A DNA stretch of 64,000 nucleotides from Magicicada septendecula (lineage: Eukaryota; Arthropoda; Insecta; Hemiptera; Cicadidae): the NCBI GenBank assembly GCA_034769895.1, contig CM068372.1, positions 369,539,258 through 369,603,257 on the forward strand, in the 5' to 3' direction. The notes below the pieces were generated by a model, which ran no database searches, was not told the DNA's origin, and saw only the letters and a list, made by a program, of their open reading frames with translations. Within the stretch, counting starts at the first letter, position 1. Every line of letters begins with the position of its first letter. The position numbers were made by a program, and so were the translations under genes. Positions 51,308-62,813 of the stretch are shown here, one piece after another.

Positions 51308-52556
51308 TATCGGTATGGAGAACCATACATGACTTCCACGTTCTAAGATTTATATTTAAAATCATTTTCAAAATGAAATATTTCCATTGAAACAACTTCT
51401 TTCTACTTATTGCTTCAGCCTTAACCACAGTACTGTGGTCACTAACGTATACCACCTCACGTTATCGCACCGATTTTCACTGATGATGACAGTCGATGGC
51501 ACTGCCGAAACGTATGGTTTTGCAGAAAACATTGGACTACGGCCAAACAGCCCGGGAAGGAATTTTAACAACAAACTACTTCTTTGTTGCCGATAACGTA
51601 GTACACACATACCAAATTATCCCGTACCCCTTCAACTATAATTTTCATTTATAGAAAATTACCCGCACCCCGTTCAACTTGCCTCTTCATTTATAGATAT
51701 TTCATCTGGATTATTATGATCTTCTTATCAGGATACTTCATTTATCAAAATTAAGTACTTTACTCTTGTTAAAACTTAAAACGTTGCAGGTAAACTGCCC
51801 CTTTCTCTTAACCGATCTTCACCAAAATCAATAAACCTTGAGTGATCTACAATTCAGGGATGTATGCAAAAAATTATTTGATTCTGTTTCAATGTGAGGC
51901 AGTTATCGTTCGTCATAGAAAAAATTACCCTTGTTAAAACAAAACGTTGCAGGTAAACTACCCCTTTCCCTTAACCGATCTTCACCAAAAACAATAGACC
52001 TTGAGTGCTCTACAATTCAGGGCTGTACGCAAAAAATTATTTGATTATGTTTGACGTTCGTCATAGAAAAAATTACCTTTGTTAAAACATAAAACGTTGC
52101 TGATAAACTACCCCTTTCTCTTAACCGATCTTCACCAAAATCAAAAGACCTTGAATGATCTACAATTCAGGGATGTATGAAAAAAATTATTTGATTCTGT
52201 CTGAATGTGGGCAGTTATCGTTCGCCATAGAAAAAATACCCTTGTTAAAACATAAAACGTTGCAGGTAAACTACCCCTTTCCCTTAACCGATCTTCACCA
52301 AAAACAATAGGCCTTGAGTACTCTACAATTCAGGGCTGTATGCAAAAAATTATTTGATTCTGTTTGAATTTGCGGCTGTTATCGTTTGCTATAGAAAATT
52401 CTACACAAGACAGGCAGACACACAGACACATTTCGAAAAATGACTATTTTTCATGTTTTGAGGGTAGTACAATCAGAATCAGCCGTTATCTCGAACATGA
52501 TTTTTTTCGCCATCACCATACTTCCATTTTCTTATGGAACATGGAAGTAAAAAACA
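51308..52556 (+). repeat. family A composite repeat, fullest copy (1249 bp)
   Basis: Order: hairpin 'gtatggagaaccatac'; short inverted end ACTTCCACGTTC; the inserted hammerhead-like module flanked by aagaagtagttt-like sequence; GC-poor 'aattaccc' block; about four tandem units of ~155-165 bp (51785-52400) with 'ccgatcttcaccaaaa'; a segment 'catgttttgagggtagtaca'; and the closing inverted end GAACATGGAAGT. There is no protein frame. It could be a non-autonomous DNA element or a mobile satellite. Confidence 0.75.
51480..51514 (+). ncRNA. hammerhead-like core, 51.5 kb
   Basis: CTGATGA, a spare T, GACAGT with ACTGCC (one mismatch), then GAA, ACGT and A. It is a sister copy of the 24.2 kb motif. 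Confidence 0.45.
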
Positions 52557-52737
52557 AACAATATACGTATATCTTATTCACTAATTACTGTAGCAGTATT
52601 GTGGGAGACTGATAAATGTGAAATGTGTAAAAAAAAAAAAAAAGTCAAAAATATATTTATGTGTACTACTTATCAAGTCAGCCCTGGCCATGCAGAGAAA
52701 ACGGTGACGAGACCTTTGCTCAACCACTACACCTTGC

Positions 52738-52901
52738 GGAAGAAGAAGAGGAGGAGGAGGAGGAGGAGGAGGAGGAGGAGGAGGAGGAGGAGGAGGAGGA
52801 GGAGGAGGAGGAGGAGGAGGAGGAGGAGGAGGAGGAGGAGGAGGAGGAGGAGGAGGAGGAGGAGGAGGAGGAGGAGGAGGAGGAGGAGGAGGAGGAGGAG
52901 G
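52738..52901. repeat. (GAG)n microsatellite
   Basis: About 54 GAG units. Frames reading it as poly-Arg, poly-Glu or poly-Leu are not genes. Confidence 0.98.
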
Positions 52902-53369
52902 CTTATCAAGTCGTTTACTGCTCTAGAAGATCGACGGCTTTTTGCTAGTCCAACAACAAAAGTTGATATTTTTTTCGTCGGACATATATGTTAACGCAGC
53001 TCAAAGCAGTTATGAGTTCTTTACCAGTCTTGCAGAACTTTGGCATCTTTAAGTAATTAAGTGTACTGAGGCAAGACGCGATAGTGAATTGCAGTTTCAT
53101 CCGCAACGTTCACATACACAAGTATGTGTATATCTCAGTATATCTGCGCTTTATGTTCGACATGCGTTGTTTGAAGACAATGTTCTGTCTTTCCGTCCAA
53201 CGATAAAAACCAATCGTCAATAGTAACATAATTGTCTTTCCCCATTTTCCTAGCACGTTCCTTGGCTTTCTGGCACATTAATGGACCGTTTAACGCGAGC
53301 ATCTTGATCATGAAGACTTTTGAACCACAAATTATTTTAGTTTTACAAGTTATCGGTTTTTTGCAGCTG

Positions 53370-53660
53370 ACAAAATACTTCTTCTTCTTCTATGGCGTCA
53401 CAGTTCGGAGTCGAACCTTAGCCTCCATATCATTCGCCTCCATTTCCCTGTCCTTGGCGATCAATGTCCATCGTTTAATTTTAAGTAAAGTATCAGCATC
53501 CCTCGCCGCTGCGTCAATCCAGCGATGCTTGCGCCTTCTGACAGGCCTTCTACCCTTGATTTGACTAAACAGTACCTTCCTAGGTATTCGGTTCCCTTCC
53601 ATCCTAATGATGTGTCCTGCCCATTCCAATCTATGCAGTCGAATGGTGGTGGCCAGATCA
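53370..53660 (-). pseudogene. LINE reverse transcriptase tail with (GAA)n end
   Basis: The minus strand reads RLHRLEWAGHIIRMEGNRIP, RKVLFSQIKGRRPVRRRKHR, W-DAAARDADTLLKIKRWT and LIAKDREMEANDMEAKVRL. It ends at a (GAA)n tract near 53378-53391. 'WAGH--RM' and 'GRR--GRP--RW-D' identify a LINE tail. Confidence 0.8.
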
Positions 53661-53699
53661 CTCTCTTTTTATAGCATAGTCAGTATACTACTATGTGGA

Positions 53700-54060
53700 A
53701 AACGTTACAACAGCTATCGGTAACGAAAGTTTACCGGTGTTTCTAACAACTTTGATCAAAATATCTCTTAGGAAAAAAAAGAATAAAACGGACGCATACA
53801 ACTAACTTTTGACTGCCATTGTAAATTGTTACTCAAATTAATATTTACTCGTCAGCTACAGTTCAGCAAAGGTAACGTCGCGCTATTCAGTAATCGTGTG
53901 TTGAGGAGGCGGTGTAGGCGTTACAGCGGACGTCACTGTCTGATACTCAGTCATATTTTCTCTGTATGACTGATTGTAGATTCTGTGCTTTGTATAATAG
54001 GCTTACTTCGTTGTGCACTAATTAGGGAGGCTAATTACACAAAAGGTGTCGCTCTAGTAA
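53700..54060. other. intronic stretch, nothing recognised
   Basis: No frame or repeat match was noticed. Confidence 0.45.
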
Positions 54061-54067
54061 TTAAAAC

Positions 54068-54360
54068 ATGGAGACTTCAGCTCTAATAAGAACATGCTAT
54101 CTTTTGAAAAAAACGGAAGATTTTCAACAAGAGGATATTAGATGCGATTTAAACCTTGTATCATTGCTCCAGAAGTTTGAAGACCACAGAAGGAGAAAGT
54201 GTGAACACTTGAATCGCATGCCTGATATCCGTCTACCTGTGGCTGTCTTGGGTTATCACCCTTTTGAGAAGAGAGTTGTCGGTGGAGGAGATGGGTTCCG
54301 GAGCAGATCTAAGGTCTAGTCGTTGGAGTGGTGATGAGGATGATGATGATTATGACATTT
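54068..54360 (+). pseudogene. LINE tail with (GAT)n end
   Basis: IRCDLNLVSLLQKFEDHRRR, KCEHLNRMPDIRLPVAVLGY, HPFEKRVVGGGDGFRSRSKV, then a GAT-rich 3' tail at 54333-54352. Clear relatives are found at 60.5 kb and, by tail type, at 58.4 kb. Confidence 0.75.
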
Positions 54361-54419
54361 TCAACAATGAATCAATCAAGTCGGCCTACAATGTCTACAA
54401 GACCAATCCAACCAAGTAA

Positions 54420-55480
54420 GGCCTGAAGCGTGGAGAAACTCGGACGTTATTATGGTGGTCAGTGAAATTCTATCCGAAGAAAAACTCAATCAAATGCACC
54501 AAACAAACAGACAATGACACACAGTAACCAAACATCACAACCGCTAAAGAACATGTTGGGTGGCTGGCAAACATATGCGACGTTCTCAACTCAGCGGTGC
54601 GACCAGTGTTGAGAACAACGCCGACTGACGTACCAAGGGTATTGGGAACTTTCAAAAGCTGCGTGCACTGATTGCGGAGTAGTCCATTTTCCTTGACAGC
54701 CAAACACGTGTTTGGAGACTGCACGGTCGAAACGCCTACTATTCCCGAATAAATTGACGTCATCCACTCGCCGAAGTACAACACAAAACATCCGATACTT
54801 GATGCAGGCTATATTTCGCTACGATTTCATGGTAATTAATCCGCGTCACCAGTTGAGTTGCCTAGAGCGACATCCCTGGCGAACAATTTCTCACGTCAGG
54901 GAACCCATCCGACGCAGTACATCCAAAGTGAATTCCAAATGTTGTAATGTGGTCAAATACACTTCCCGGACTTCGCTATAACGCGATTCCTGGAGTGAAT
55001 TATTAGACTGCAGATGATATCGCGCAATCCTGCTTGATGATGCGAGATGTAAATGGTTCTCTTATCCAGTGAGATCTGTGGCGTTCTTACGCTTAACGCG
55101 GTCGCCGATCGCAGCTTTCCAGACAACGAGATACTAGCGCATCAGCAAAGATCGTCAATTTCAAAAATACCGACAAACGTGTTGGTTCTCTACCTCTACA
55201 CACCCGCTGTTCTTTGGAAAAGGAAAGCTTGCTAACCGTGTGGAGTTGCTAGTCTCCCATCGGGCGCCTCCCCAGGTGGCGGATAGGGGAATGCTCACCA
55301 GATATGGTGGGTACCGAGAAAATAAAATACCCGAGCAGACCAAAACTAGCTGCTGCTGCCTTGTAGTTGGATATTGGTTTTTTCAAAGGCTAAAGGAAAT
55401 AAACCTTGATAAAAAATTGCCTGGTCCTTCAAGTTGGGGGTTAATGCAAACCCCATTTAACTCCCCATTCACTGGAAAGA
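54420..55480. other. intronic stretch, no gene recognised
   Basis: Several frames of 60-105 codons overlap on both strands, but none has a recognisable domain or bounded splice sites. Confidence 0.4.
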
Positions 55481-55755
55481 AAGAAAATGTTAAAAAACCA
55501 AATAGCACACACGAAAAGAATGGCACAGGAAAGACTGCCAAGGAGAATTATGGAATGGAGTCCACCAGGAAAAGGAAAAGAGGAAGAGCATCTATCACTT
55601 GGGTAGAAGAAACTCAGACTATATTGAGCGAATGAGAAATTTAAAAAGATCTTTAGATGGACAAGCAGCAGTGGAAGATGTGAATTCAATCACTTCTGTA
55701 ATCTTTGGTTCCGGAAAATGTGTAAACATTGTAGAGCCGGAATAATAAATAACGC
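55480..55755 (+). pseudogene. LINE tail, family with (AAT)n end, copy 2
   Basis: Frame pieces include STRKRKRGRASITWVEETQT. 'gacaagcagcagtggaagat' and 'ggaaaatgtgtaaacattgt' then 'aataataaataac' close the 3' end. It is the same family as 49.1 and 61.2 kb. Confidence 0.75.
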
Positions 55756-56102
55756 TTGCTTACTCCGTGGATCTGAAAGTACGAACACTTCGTGCTGTCA
55801 GCATCCTTCCCAGCAACTCCCGTCGAAAGCAGCAATAACGGATCAAAGCAATTCCGATGCCATGGTGTTTGGTTTTCAACGTTTCCAGCAACATCTCGTC
55901 GATATTTACATTAGAATGCCGTTGGACCGCAAATCAAGAGATTCTCACAGCTCAATGCAGTCGAGTTAACGGTTTGCCTACGACCTCTCCGAGAAGAGTT
56001 TAGTCTCTCTTCATCGAGCGAAACTCAGTTCTTCAAATATTTATTACTCCAAACATGGATTAGGAATTCGCCTTTGTCTTCGAGTATGAAAATTCTCTCA
56101 CT

Positions 56103-56110
<8 letters not shown>

Positions 56111-56194
<84 letters not shown>
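56111..56194. repeat. (CT)n microsatellite
   Basis: About 40 CT units with one interruption at 56171. Confidence 0.97.
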
Positions 56195-56204
56195 GTAATT
56201 ACTG

Positions 56205-56605
56205 TAGGAGTACTGTGCACGTCGGTTCTGTGAACTGCATTGCACTGTACTGTAATGAAATCCGATATTATTCTCGCTTAAATTTACGTCATATGACCAA
56301 TCTTATTACAAAAAGTACATAACACAGTAACGTGGTAAATTAATCATTTTCGTACGTTAGTTACTAAGGTTTATAAGCAGTGTTTGTGGGACAGCGTACA
56401 GCACAGTCTTAGTATATAAAAAAAATTACTCACTTCAACATTTTGCATTCTTTATATTAGTAAACTAACATTAATTATGAAGACCATAGTAGCTGGAATA
56501 ATAAGGAATATGTGCGCTTGTCTTAACGCTTATTCACGTCCGTCAGTGTTCGACAGTCCGAAGCTGTAGTTCGAAACTTGAATAAAAGGTATCAATTTTG
56601 AATGT
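56205..56605 (+). repeat. repeat C, copy 2 (unoccupied foldback site)
   Basis: It is colinear with 37765-38005 plus 38551-38720 and shows no insertion at the point where the 38 kb foldback sits. It is itself interrupted at 56606 by a chimeric retro-insertion and resumes at 57105 ('aattttgaatgtacgaaagt'). Confidence 0.75.
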
Positions 56606-56817
56606 GATTTTTACAATTTTTCCACCTCTTCTTCTGTGCATTCTCCTGCCCTTTTTATCTAAATCTAAATCTGCTTTTTTAAATACGATATTCGCGTAAC
56701 GTCTTCCAACTCCTTCAATAGCAGTCACGGCAAACATTACTTTCCGTTTGCCATCTATATTTGTAGCCATAATACGGAGAATGTGTTGAAATTTTTCTGG
56801 TATTACAAGCGACATTT
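56606..56817 (-). pseudogene. RpS18: ribosomal protein S18 retropseudogene, 5' fragment
   Basis: From ATG at 56815 the minus strand reads [15 protein letters not shown], then [36 protein letters not shown]. These match the start of cytosolic ribosomal protein S18 (uS13) in one uninterrupted piece. One extra A near 56656 then shifts the frame, so [12 protein letters not shown] is read out of frame. The sequence stops at about codon 57 where the duplication begins. No intron, promoter or remaining two thirds of the gene is present, so it is a dead mRNA copy. Confidence 0.88.
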
Positions 56818-57104
56818 TTCCTGTTCACACGAGGGAACCGACATGAAAGACGGATCAGTTAAACGGCGTAATAGACGAGATCATATAAGAAATGAAGAGA
56901 TAAGAAGTGATTTGGATATTTTTGTAGTTAAAGAGTACAGAAAAAAATGGATTGAACACAACAATAGAATTGAAGAAAGTAGAGTACCGAAGATGGCGAA
57001 AGATTACAACCCCAGAGGCAGAAGAAACGTTGGTAGACCTAAGAAAAGGTGGACTGTGGGATAGGAACAGGCCGCTAAAATCTAAAACCGTTAAGAAGAT
57101 GCTG
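56818..57104 (+). pseudogene. LINE tail within the chimeric insertion
   Basis: RRNRRDHIRNEEIRSDLDIF, VVKEYRKKWIEHNNRIEESR, VPKMAKDYNPRGRRNVGRP, KKRW, then 'aagaagatgctg' at the 3' end. The 5' end is truncated at the junction with S18. Confidence 0.8.
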
Positions 57105-57185
57105 AATTTTGAATGTACGAAAGTAGAGGACGTCCTCTACTTGTTTAGTTATTTATTTGCCGCTATCTACCCTTTTATAGTTTTA

Positions 57186-58447
57186 GTTGGAAAACTGCTA
57201 AAGTCATATCTTTGTTTAAAAAAGGTGAAAGAAACAAGACAGAAAATTATAGGGGTATTAGTCTGTTAAATGCAGCTTATAAACTTTACAGCAGAATTAT
57301 CAATGAAAGGCCTAGAACTATCTCTGAAACTATATTGCTTGAAGAGCAAGCAGGATTCCGTAAAGGACGATCATGCACTGACGATGTTTTCAGTTTAAGG
57401 CAGATAATACAACAGCGTAGGGAATTCAATTTAGAGACGCACATAGCCTTCATAGATTACCTAAAGGCGTTTGATCGAATCCACCGAGACAAACTCTGTC
57501 ACATAATGGAGAAACGACGATATCCAATTCATTTGATTAGAACGGTACAAGCCCTTTATAAAAATACTAAAATTATAATTGAGACTGGAACCGGCAAACA
57601 GAAATTATGACCAACCAAGGTGTCAGACAGGGATGCACTTTATCGCCTACACTGTTCAATATATATAAAGTTGACCTCGTGCGAGAATGCAAACAAAATG
57701 CTCCTCTAGGTATACAGATTAGCCGACACTAGTTCCTAAACACTATGCTGTTTGCCGATGATCAATTTGTAATCCAAGATAGTGAGGATAAATTACAACT
57801 GGCTATCCACAAACTAAATCTGTTATCAAAAGGTTATAATTTGAACATTTCAATAGAAAAAACTAAGACCATGGCATTCCTAGGAAAAGATTCGATTCGG
57901 ACAAAAATTGTAATTGAAAATAAAATTTTAGAACAAGTATCACATTTCAATTACCTAGGATGTGATATTACATATGAAGAAGACAAAGATATTCTTAATA
58001 AAACAAACAACTTCCAAAGAATATGTGGGACATTACGGAGAACACTCAAAGGAAAGACCACGAAAGAAACACAAATAAAATTCTATAAGGTGATGGCAGT
58101 CCCCATGCTATTATACGGGTCCGAATCGTGGGCACCAAGAAAGAAAGATTCTAGACAGATGGAAACGTCTGAAATGAAATATCTTAGATCCGTGAAAGGT
58201 TGTATACGATTAGATCACATAAAGAACGAAGATATAAGACAGGAATTAAAAGTACAACCAGTAACGGTACTAGCGAAAAACTATAAGAAAAGATGGAAAG
58301 AGCACGTTATGAGCATGTCTCCAGAAAGAATTCCAAGAAAATCCTGAATTATACGCTAACCGGAAGAAGAAATGTTGGCAGACCGAGACGGAGATGGTGA
58401 AGGCAACCTGCCTAATCCTGGACAGATAGATGATGATGATGATGATC
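57186..58447 (+). pseudogene. LINE reverse transcriptase, long but broken copy
   Basis: All reverse transcriptase landmarks are present in order: WKTAKVISLFKKGERNKTEN, YRGISLLNAAYKLYSRIIN, EEQAGFRKGRSCTDDVF, AFIDYLKAFDRIHRDKL (motif A), NQGVRQGCTLSPTLFNIY (motif B), MLFADDQFVI (motif C, catalytic FADD), then VSHFNYLGCDITYEED, MAVPMLLYGSESW and EMKYLRSVKGCIRLDHI. One frameshift lies near 57604, a TAG interrupts at about 57730, and the tail is frameshifted after 58345. It ends with (GAT)n at 58431-58447. The endonuclease half is missing, so it is a 5'-truncated, dead insertion. Confidence 0.9.
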
Positions 58448-58449
58448 TA

Positions 58450-60490
58450 CCCCTTTCTTTCTCTCATTTACCGTATTATTGCTTAGCTAACAGGGGAGAC
58501 GTATAGATAAGACGTATCTTTTACGCTGCACAAAGCAGGGAGATGTACGCAGTCGAGCACTAGCGCTCAAAGCATAACGATTTTCAGTTTCCAATAACAA
58601 TAAGGGGGAGGGAGGTGAGGAGCAAACGGCAACAACAAAATGAAGACATTGAACCCCCTGGTGATGGAGTTCTCTGTAAACAGAGCGCTGGCCGCGCCGT
58701 AACAATTCAATTGGTCCGTCCATCGGTAAGTCAGGTCGTAAAACCGGCGTACCGAACAACAACAACAACAACAACAGTAAATACACGGATAATAACCGCA
58801 GGACTACAGTTCCCCCCCACCCCCACCCCCACCACCCTCTGGCTACAGTTCAGGTAACTTACGCACCTACTCCCTGCCTAACTAATTCTTAGCTTTCTTT
58901 TTGCATTTTTTCTTTTCATGCGTTTCAAACCATCGCAATGTCTTAAGCCTAGTACGCACTGAGAGATATGCATTGTCTCTAGATTTTGCCTCAAGACAGT
59001 CTAGCTACAAAGGAGAGACAGTCTCGATATAACGTATAGCGTCCACATCTGTCAGTCCTTGTACGCAATATGTCGAGTGAAGTAGTTGCTGGTGTTTGTG
59101 CCTGTGCTGTTATTATTTTGGCCAAAGAAATGAGAAACAAATCAAACAAACGATGGTGGAGAAGATAAGTGTTTTCAAGACATGAAGGTATTGCTAAAAA
59201 TCTATTAAATGATTTGAAATTAGAGGATGGACTGGGACTGCCGATGAAATTGGCACTTTAAATTATGAATTTTCTTTTCCACTTCCGCACTGGAAATTTC
59301 GAAATTTTTTACTCAAAATTTCGAGCGTCTTTATTTTTATTTCGAATTTTGAAGTCGCTTGAAGTAACGTCCCACAAGCACGCTTGAGAGTGTAAATCTT
59401 CAATAAATTTAACAGTTGTTTCCGTGGACCACATAAAACATTATTTGAAAACCAATGTACCGTTTCAAATACAATTTATAAAATCTATAAATATAAAATC
59501 AATTAATAAAATAGGAAAATCACTTTACTCTTCAATTCACAAACGCACGGGATGAGTAGCACTAGGTGAATGAGGTAAGCGGACACAACGTATCCTGTGC
59601 AGTCAAGTGGATACATGTATTTTGTCACGTACGCAATTATAAAAGTCTATAGGCCTATACTCTGTCTCAAAGTCTCCGGTTCATATGGGAGATAAAGAGA
59701 CGCGCATTTTGTCTACATTTTATCTATATAGGCCTACAGTCTAGAGACTGACTAGAGGCTTTGTCTCGAGACATTAGGCCTACTTAGATAAATATTAGAC
59801 AGTCTACATATAAGTCTTGAGACAATGTCTCTCAGTGCGTACTAGGCTATACAATTCCAATTCTAGCGACAAAATATAGATTTGCTTTCAAAATGTAGGC
59901 TACATACTAATGACAACAAAGAATTTGCTATTTTTGTGAAAAACCAGTTCAATGTTTTAGCAATGGTACTAACGAAGTAATATTTCGTTCTTCTAGTGAT
60001 GTGAACATGGTTTCACCAGATTCTTTGTTGCATCGTTTTGTAAAAATTACGATTTAATCACAACTTAACAATATTTAATATTTACACTCTGACCCAGGTA
60101 AATGTTGCCTACAGTTACAAAGACGTGCTATTTACTACTGAACAGATACATTTTGTTAAATCTGTCTTTCGCTTGAGACATCAATTACCTTCATATTATT
60201 ATGTAAACTCAAAATCTATCTTTCAATAAAGAAACATGTAACTAAATATTATTATAACCAAGGTGGAGTCTGACTTGTCAATTTCACTAATGGCACTTCA
60301 AAAATACAAAAATTCATCATTTATGACTCACATAAGAGCAGCATGCTTCATTATACATAGGCCTATACAGGCATACGTTAGCAGTACGAACGTAAAGAGA
60401 AACGTATAAAGAAACTTATTCCAACCATAGCTATTAACAATGGTACTGTATCCAGTAGTGCATATAACATTAGATAGAAACTCTGCATCT
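58450..60490. other. intronic stretch, no gene recognised
   Basis: 'cagtctagctac', 'gtctcgagacat' and related words recur around 58960-59050 and 59700-59840 as a loose inverted pair ('ctagtacgcactgagagata' near 58949 and 'tctctcagtgcgtactaggc' near 59828). This suggests an ~880-bp element with inverted ends but no protein. Confidence 0.45.
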
Positions 60491-60660
60491 CCCGACATCT
60501 CTCTTCCCAGTAGGGTGATAATCGAAGGCAGTCACGGGTAGACGGATATCAGGCATGCGGTTCGAGTGTTCACACCATCTCCTTCTGTGGTCTCCTGTTT
60601 CGGAGGAGATGGGTTCCGGAATAGGCCTAATCTTTGGAGTGGTGTGATGATGATGAATTA
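60490..60660. pseudogene. LINE tail with internal inversion
   Basis: The minus strand of 60495-60600 encodes GDHRRRWCEHSNRMPDIRLP and YHPTGKRDVG. The plus strand of 60603-60660 carries 'ggaggagatgggttccgga' and the GAT-rich 3' tail. In the 54.07 kb relative the same two parts lie in one orientation, so the upstream part is inverted here. Confidence 0.7.
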
Positions 60661-60669
60661 AGTAGTTGG

Positions 60670-61190
60670 GGAACGTTTCTTACACTGTTTATCTGGCCAT
60701 ATTGTCAGCACTCCTTTGCCCCGCACGTTTGCGCACTATCTTCATTTGTAGTGAAATTCTCTTCACAATTCTTCAGAACCTTATTTGTATCACTTCCGTC
60801 CCTCACTTTTGGTTTTCCCTACATTTCCCAATTCGACAGTAAAAGGACGACACGAAGGTAAAAAGGGATAGGGACAGCGGCGGAGACAAACGCTGACCAA
60901 GGCCCGGACGGCTTTTTGAGATACGAGGCCGGAAGGGGGGGAGTTATTTTTAGGCCCACAAAAATATTTCATAGTATTTAGGAACACAACCTTATTTTAC
61001 TCATTATTTACAGACTTTAAGGAAACAGAAAAAGACGTCGTCATCATCTTCTTCACATCATCCCATAGACAAGACGCTGCCTGTTCCCTCTTAAAAGACC
61101 CTCCAGCCATCTCTTCCTGGGTGTACCCACACAGCTATTTCCAGTAGATTTATAAAAAAGAAAAGAAGATGTATAAAACACACATCATGA
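60670..61190. other. intronic stretch, nothing recognised
   Basis: No frame or repeat match was noticed. Confidence 0.45.
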
Positions 61191-61194
61191 TATA

Positions 61195-61635
61195 CATACA
61201 CAAGATGTATAAAAGAAGTTTGGACTACTAATAAACACACAAGAACAAAATTAATGACAGCAGAGATGGACTTTTGGAGACGTTCTGCAAGAGTATCCAG
61301 ACGAAAGAAAATTAGAAATGAAGTCATTAAAGATAGAAAGAATGTGAAAAATTCAATTGTTGATTTTATCAAAACAAAAAAATTACAATGGTATGGACAC
61401 ACACAAAGAATGACACAGTAAAGCCTGCCACGGAGAGTTATGGAATGGACCCAACCAGGAAGAAGAAAAAGAGGAAGACCACCGATTACCTGGATAGAAG
61501 AAATTCAGACAACATTGAGGGAACGAGAAACTGAAGATCTTTGGATGGACAAGCAGCAGTGGAAGCTGTATTCAATTACATCTGTAATCTTTAGTTCCGG
61601 AAAATGTGTAAAAATTGTACAGCCGGAATAATAGA
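61195..61635 (+). pseudogene. LINE tail, family with (AAT)n end, copy 3
   Basis: Frameshifted pieces include 'aacaaaattaatgacagcag', then KNSIVDFIKTKKLQWYGHTQ, MEWTQPGRRKRGRPPITWIE and LRERETEDLWMDKQQWK. It ends 'gtgtaaaaattgtacagccg'. It is colinear with the 48.9-49.4 kb copy. Confidence 0.8.
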
Positions 61636-61859
61636 TGTACAAAACGAAAAAAATAAAGCTTTATGCACTTACACACAAGTTTTTCTTCCAGAGACAAATC
61701 TCCAAGTTTTCCTGTCATTCCTCACTCATCGTTGATCTACGATATTCTTTTTTTGGCTTTAGTTCTGAGAAACTTATTTTACATGAGGGCACAGACATAC
61801 AAAATGGTAAAAAAAAAATACTGTTGGATCAGACAGACACACAGGTTGGGAATGGATTC

Positions 61860-62519
61860 AGTGAAGTTGCTTTTGACAACAAACCTGGCTGCTTCTACGG
61901 TGGCGGTAGCAGTGCATACATGTGATTGAAATCGTTTTCCTTCTTGCGCCACCCGTTAAGTCACCACAGAACTTTCCATCTACTGCCGATTCTAAATCAT
62001 TACCAAAGACTTCCGACGTATGATAGCGAAGTCGGAATAGTTTTCTCGTTCCAAGCAACCTGTACTCTGGGTCAAAAGCCAACGAAATTTTCAACTATAT
62101 GAAGATAAAGAGTCTAGTGAGGTTCTGTTGGAATTAGTAGCCACTTCCCCGATTTATAACCAAGGCACCGTGGTTCATCAGCAACAAAGACTTCTACAGA
62201 GACCTGGACCTGCCCTCAGCAGTGAAACCATTGCGATGTTCAGCGAAAGATATGTGAAACGGCTTGAAGACCACACAACTCCTTTAGCCATAAATCTACT
62301 AGACAACAGCCTACAGACAAGACGTTTAAAGTTAACATTTCCTCTGGACCTACCTAGACCCTATCACTATAAATATATTATACATAATATGTTACTTTTA
62401 AATACTCATACAGAGAACTAGTCAACAGACTAGTTCTTCTCTTCATACCATGTATTCTGTCAACAATTATGCTCATTGTTGTGTATTAACAGATTGTATA
62501 AATAAACGTAAAAAAAACT
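61860..62519 (+). pseudogene. jockey-type LINE, 3' end with poly-A
   Basis: Frame pieces are LPRFITKAPWFISNKDFYRD and LDLPSAV, then after a frameshift near 62225 SETIAMFSERYVKRLEDHTT, AINLLDNSLQTRRLKLTFPL and DL. 'APWF--N---RDL--P-V', 'F---Y--RL--H' and 'NLLDN----RRLKR--P-DL' are the C-terminal blocks of jockey-clade LINE proteins. AATAAA (62500-62505) and an A-run at about 62510-62518 mark the 3' end. Confidence 0.75.
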
Positions 62520-62813
62520 TCCCCAAGTTGAACCGGGGACGGGAGGGGCGAACCGCCACTGGATGGATTTTGATGCCAAGAGTACCTTACGTGTACTCAT
62601 CAAGACTGCTGACGTGTAAGCTGTCATGAGAAGTTACTCCGAGTGTTACGTTCTTTCAGATGGAAGATTCCTACTGTTTGCTAATATTACTTGCTATTTT
62701 TCAGAGCACATGTACTAGGGTGGCGTCTAGTCTAGTATTCAATTTTACACGTCTGAGAGTTTCTTTGCTCTGAATTTTCTCACTGTTTTTATACAATAGC
62801 AACAACTACGTAC

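Larger units (their letters stand above)
56606..57104. mobile_element. chimeric retro-insertion (RpS18 piece inverted beside a LINE tail) with 12-bp target duplication
   Basis: AATTTTGAATGT flanks both sides (56594-56605 and 57105-57116), and the outer repeat C sequence is continuous across it. The left half is antisense ribosomal protein S18 mRNA sequence; the right half is a sense LINE 3' end. The S18 5' end faces the LINE, the geometry expected from twin priming combined with use of a second RNA. Confidence 0.7.

Noticed and set aside
52599..52994. 131-codon poly-Arg and 95-codon poly-Glu frames
   Set aside because: They are readings of a (GAG)n microsatellite.
56543..56815. Functional RpS18 gene
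   Set aside because: It contains only the first third of the protein, has a frameshift and lies within a duplication-bounded retro-insertion.
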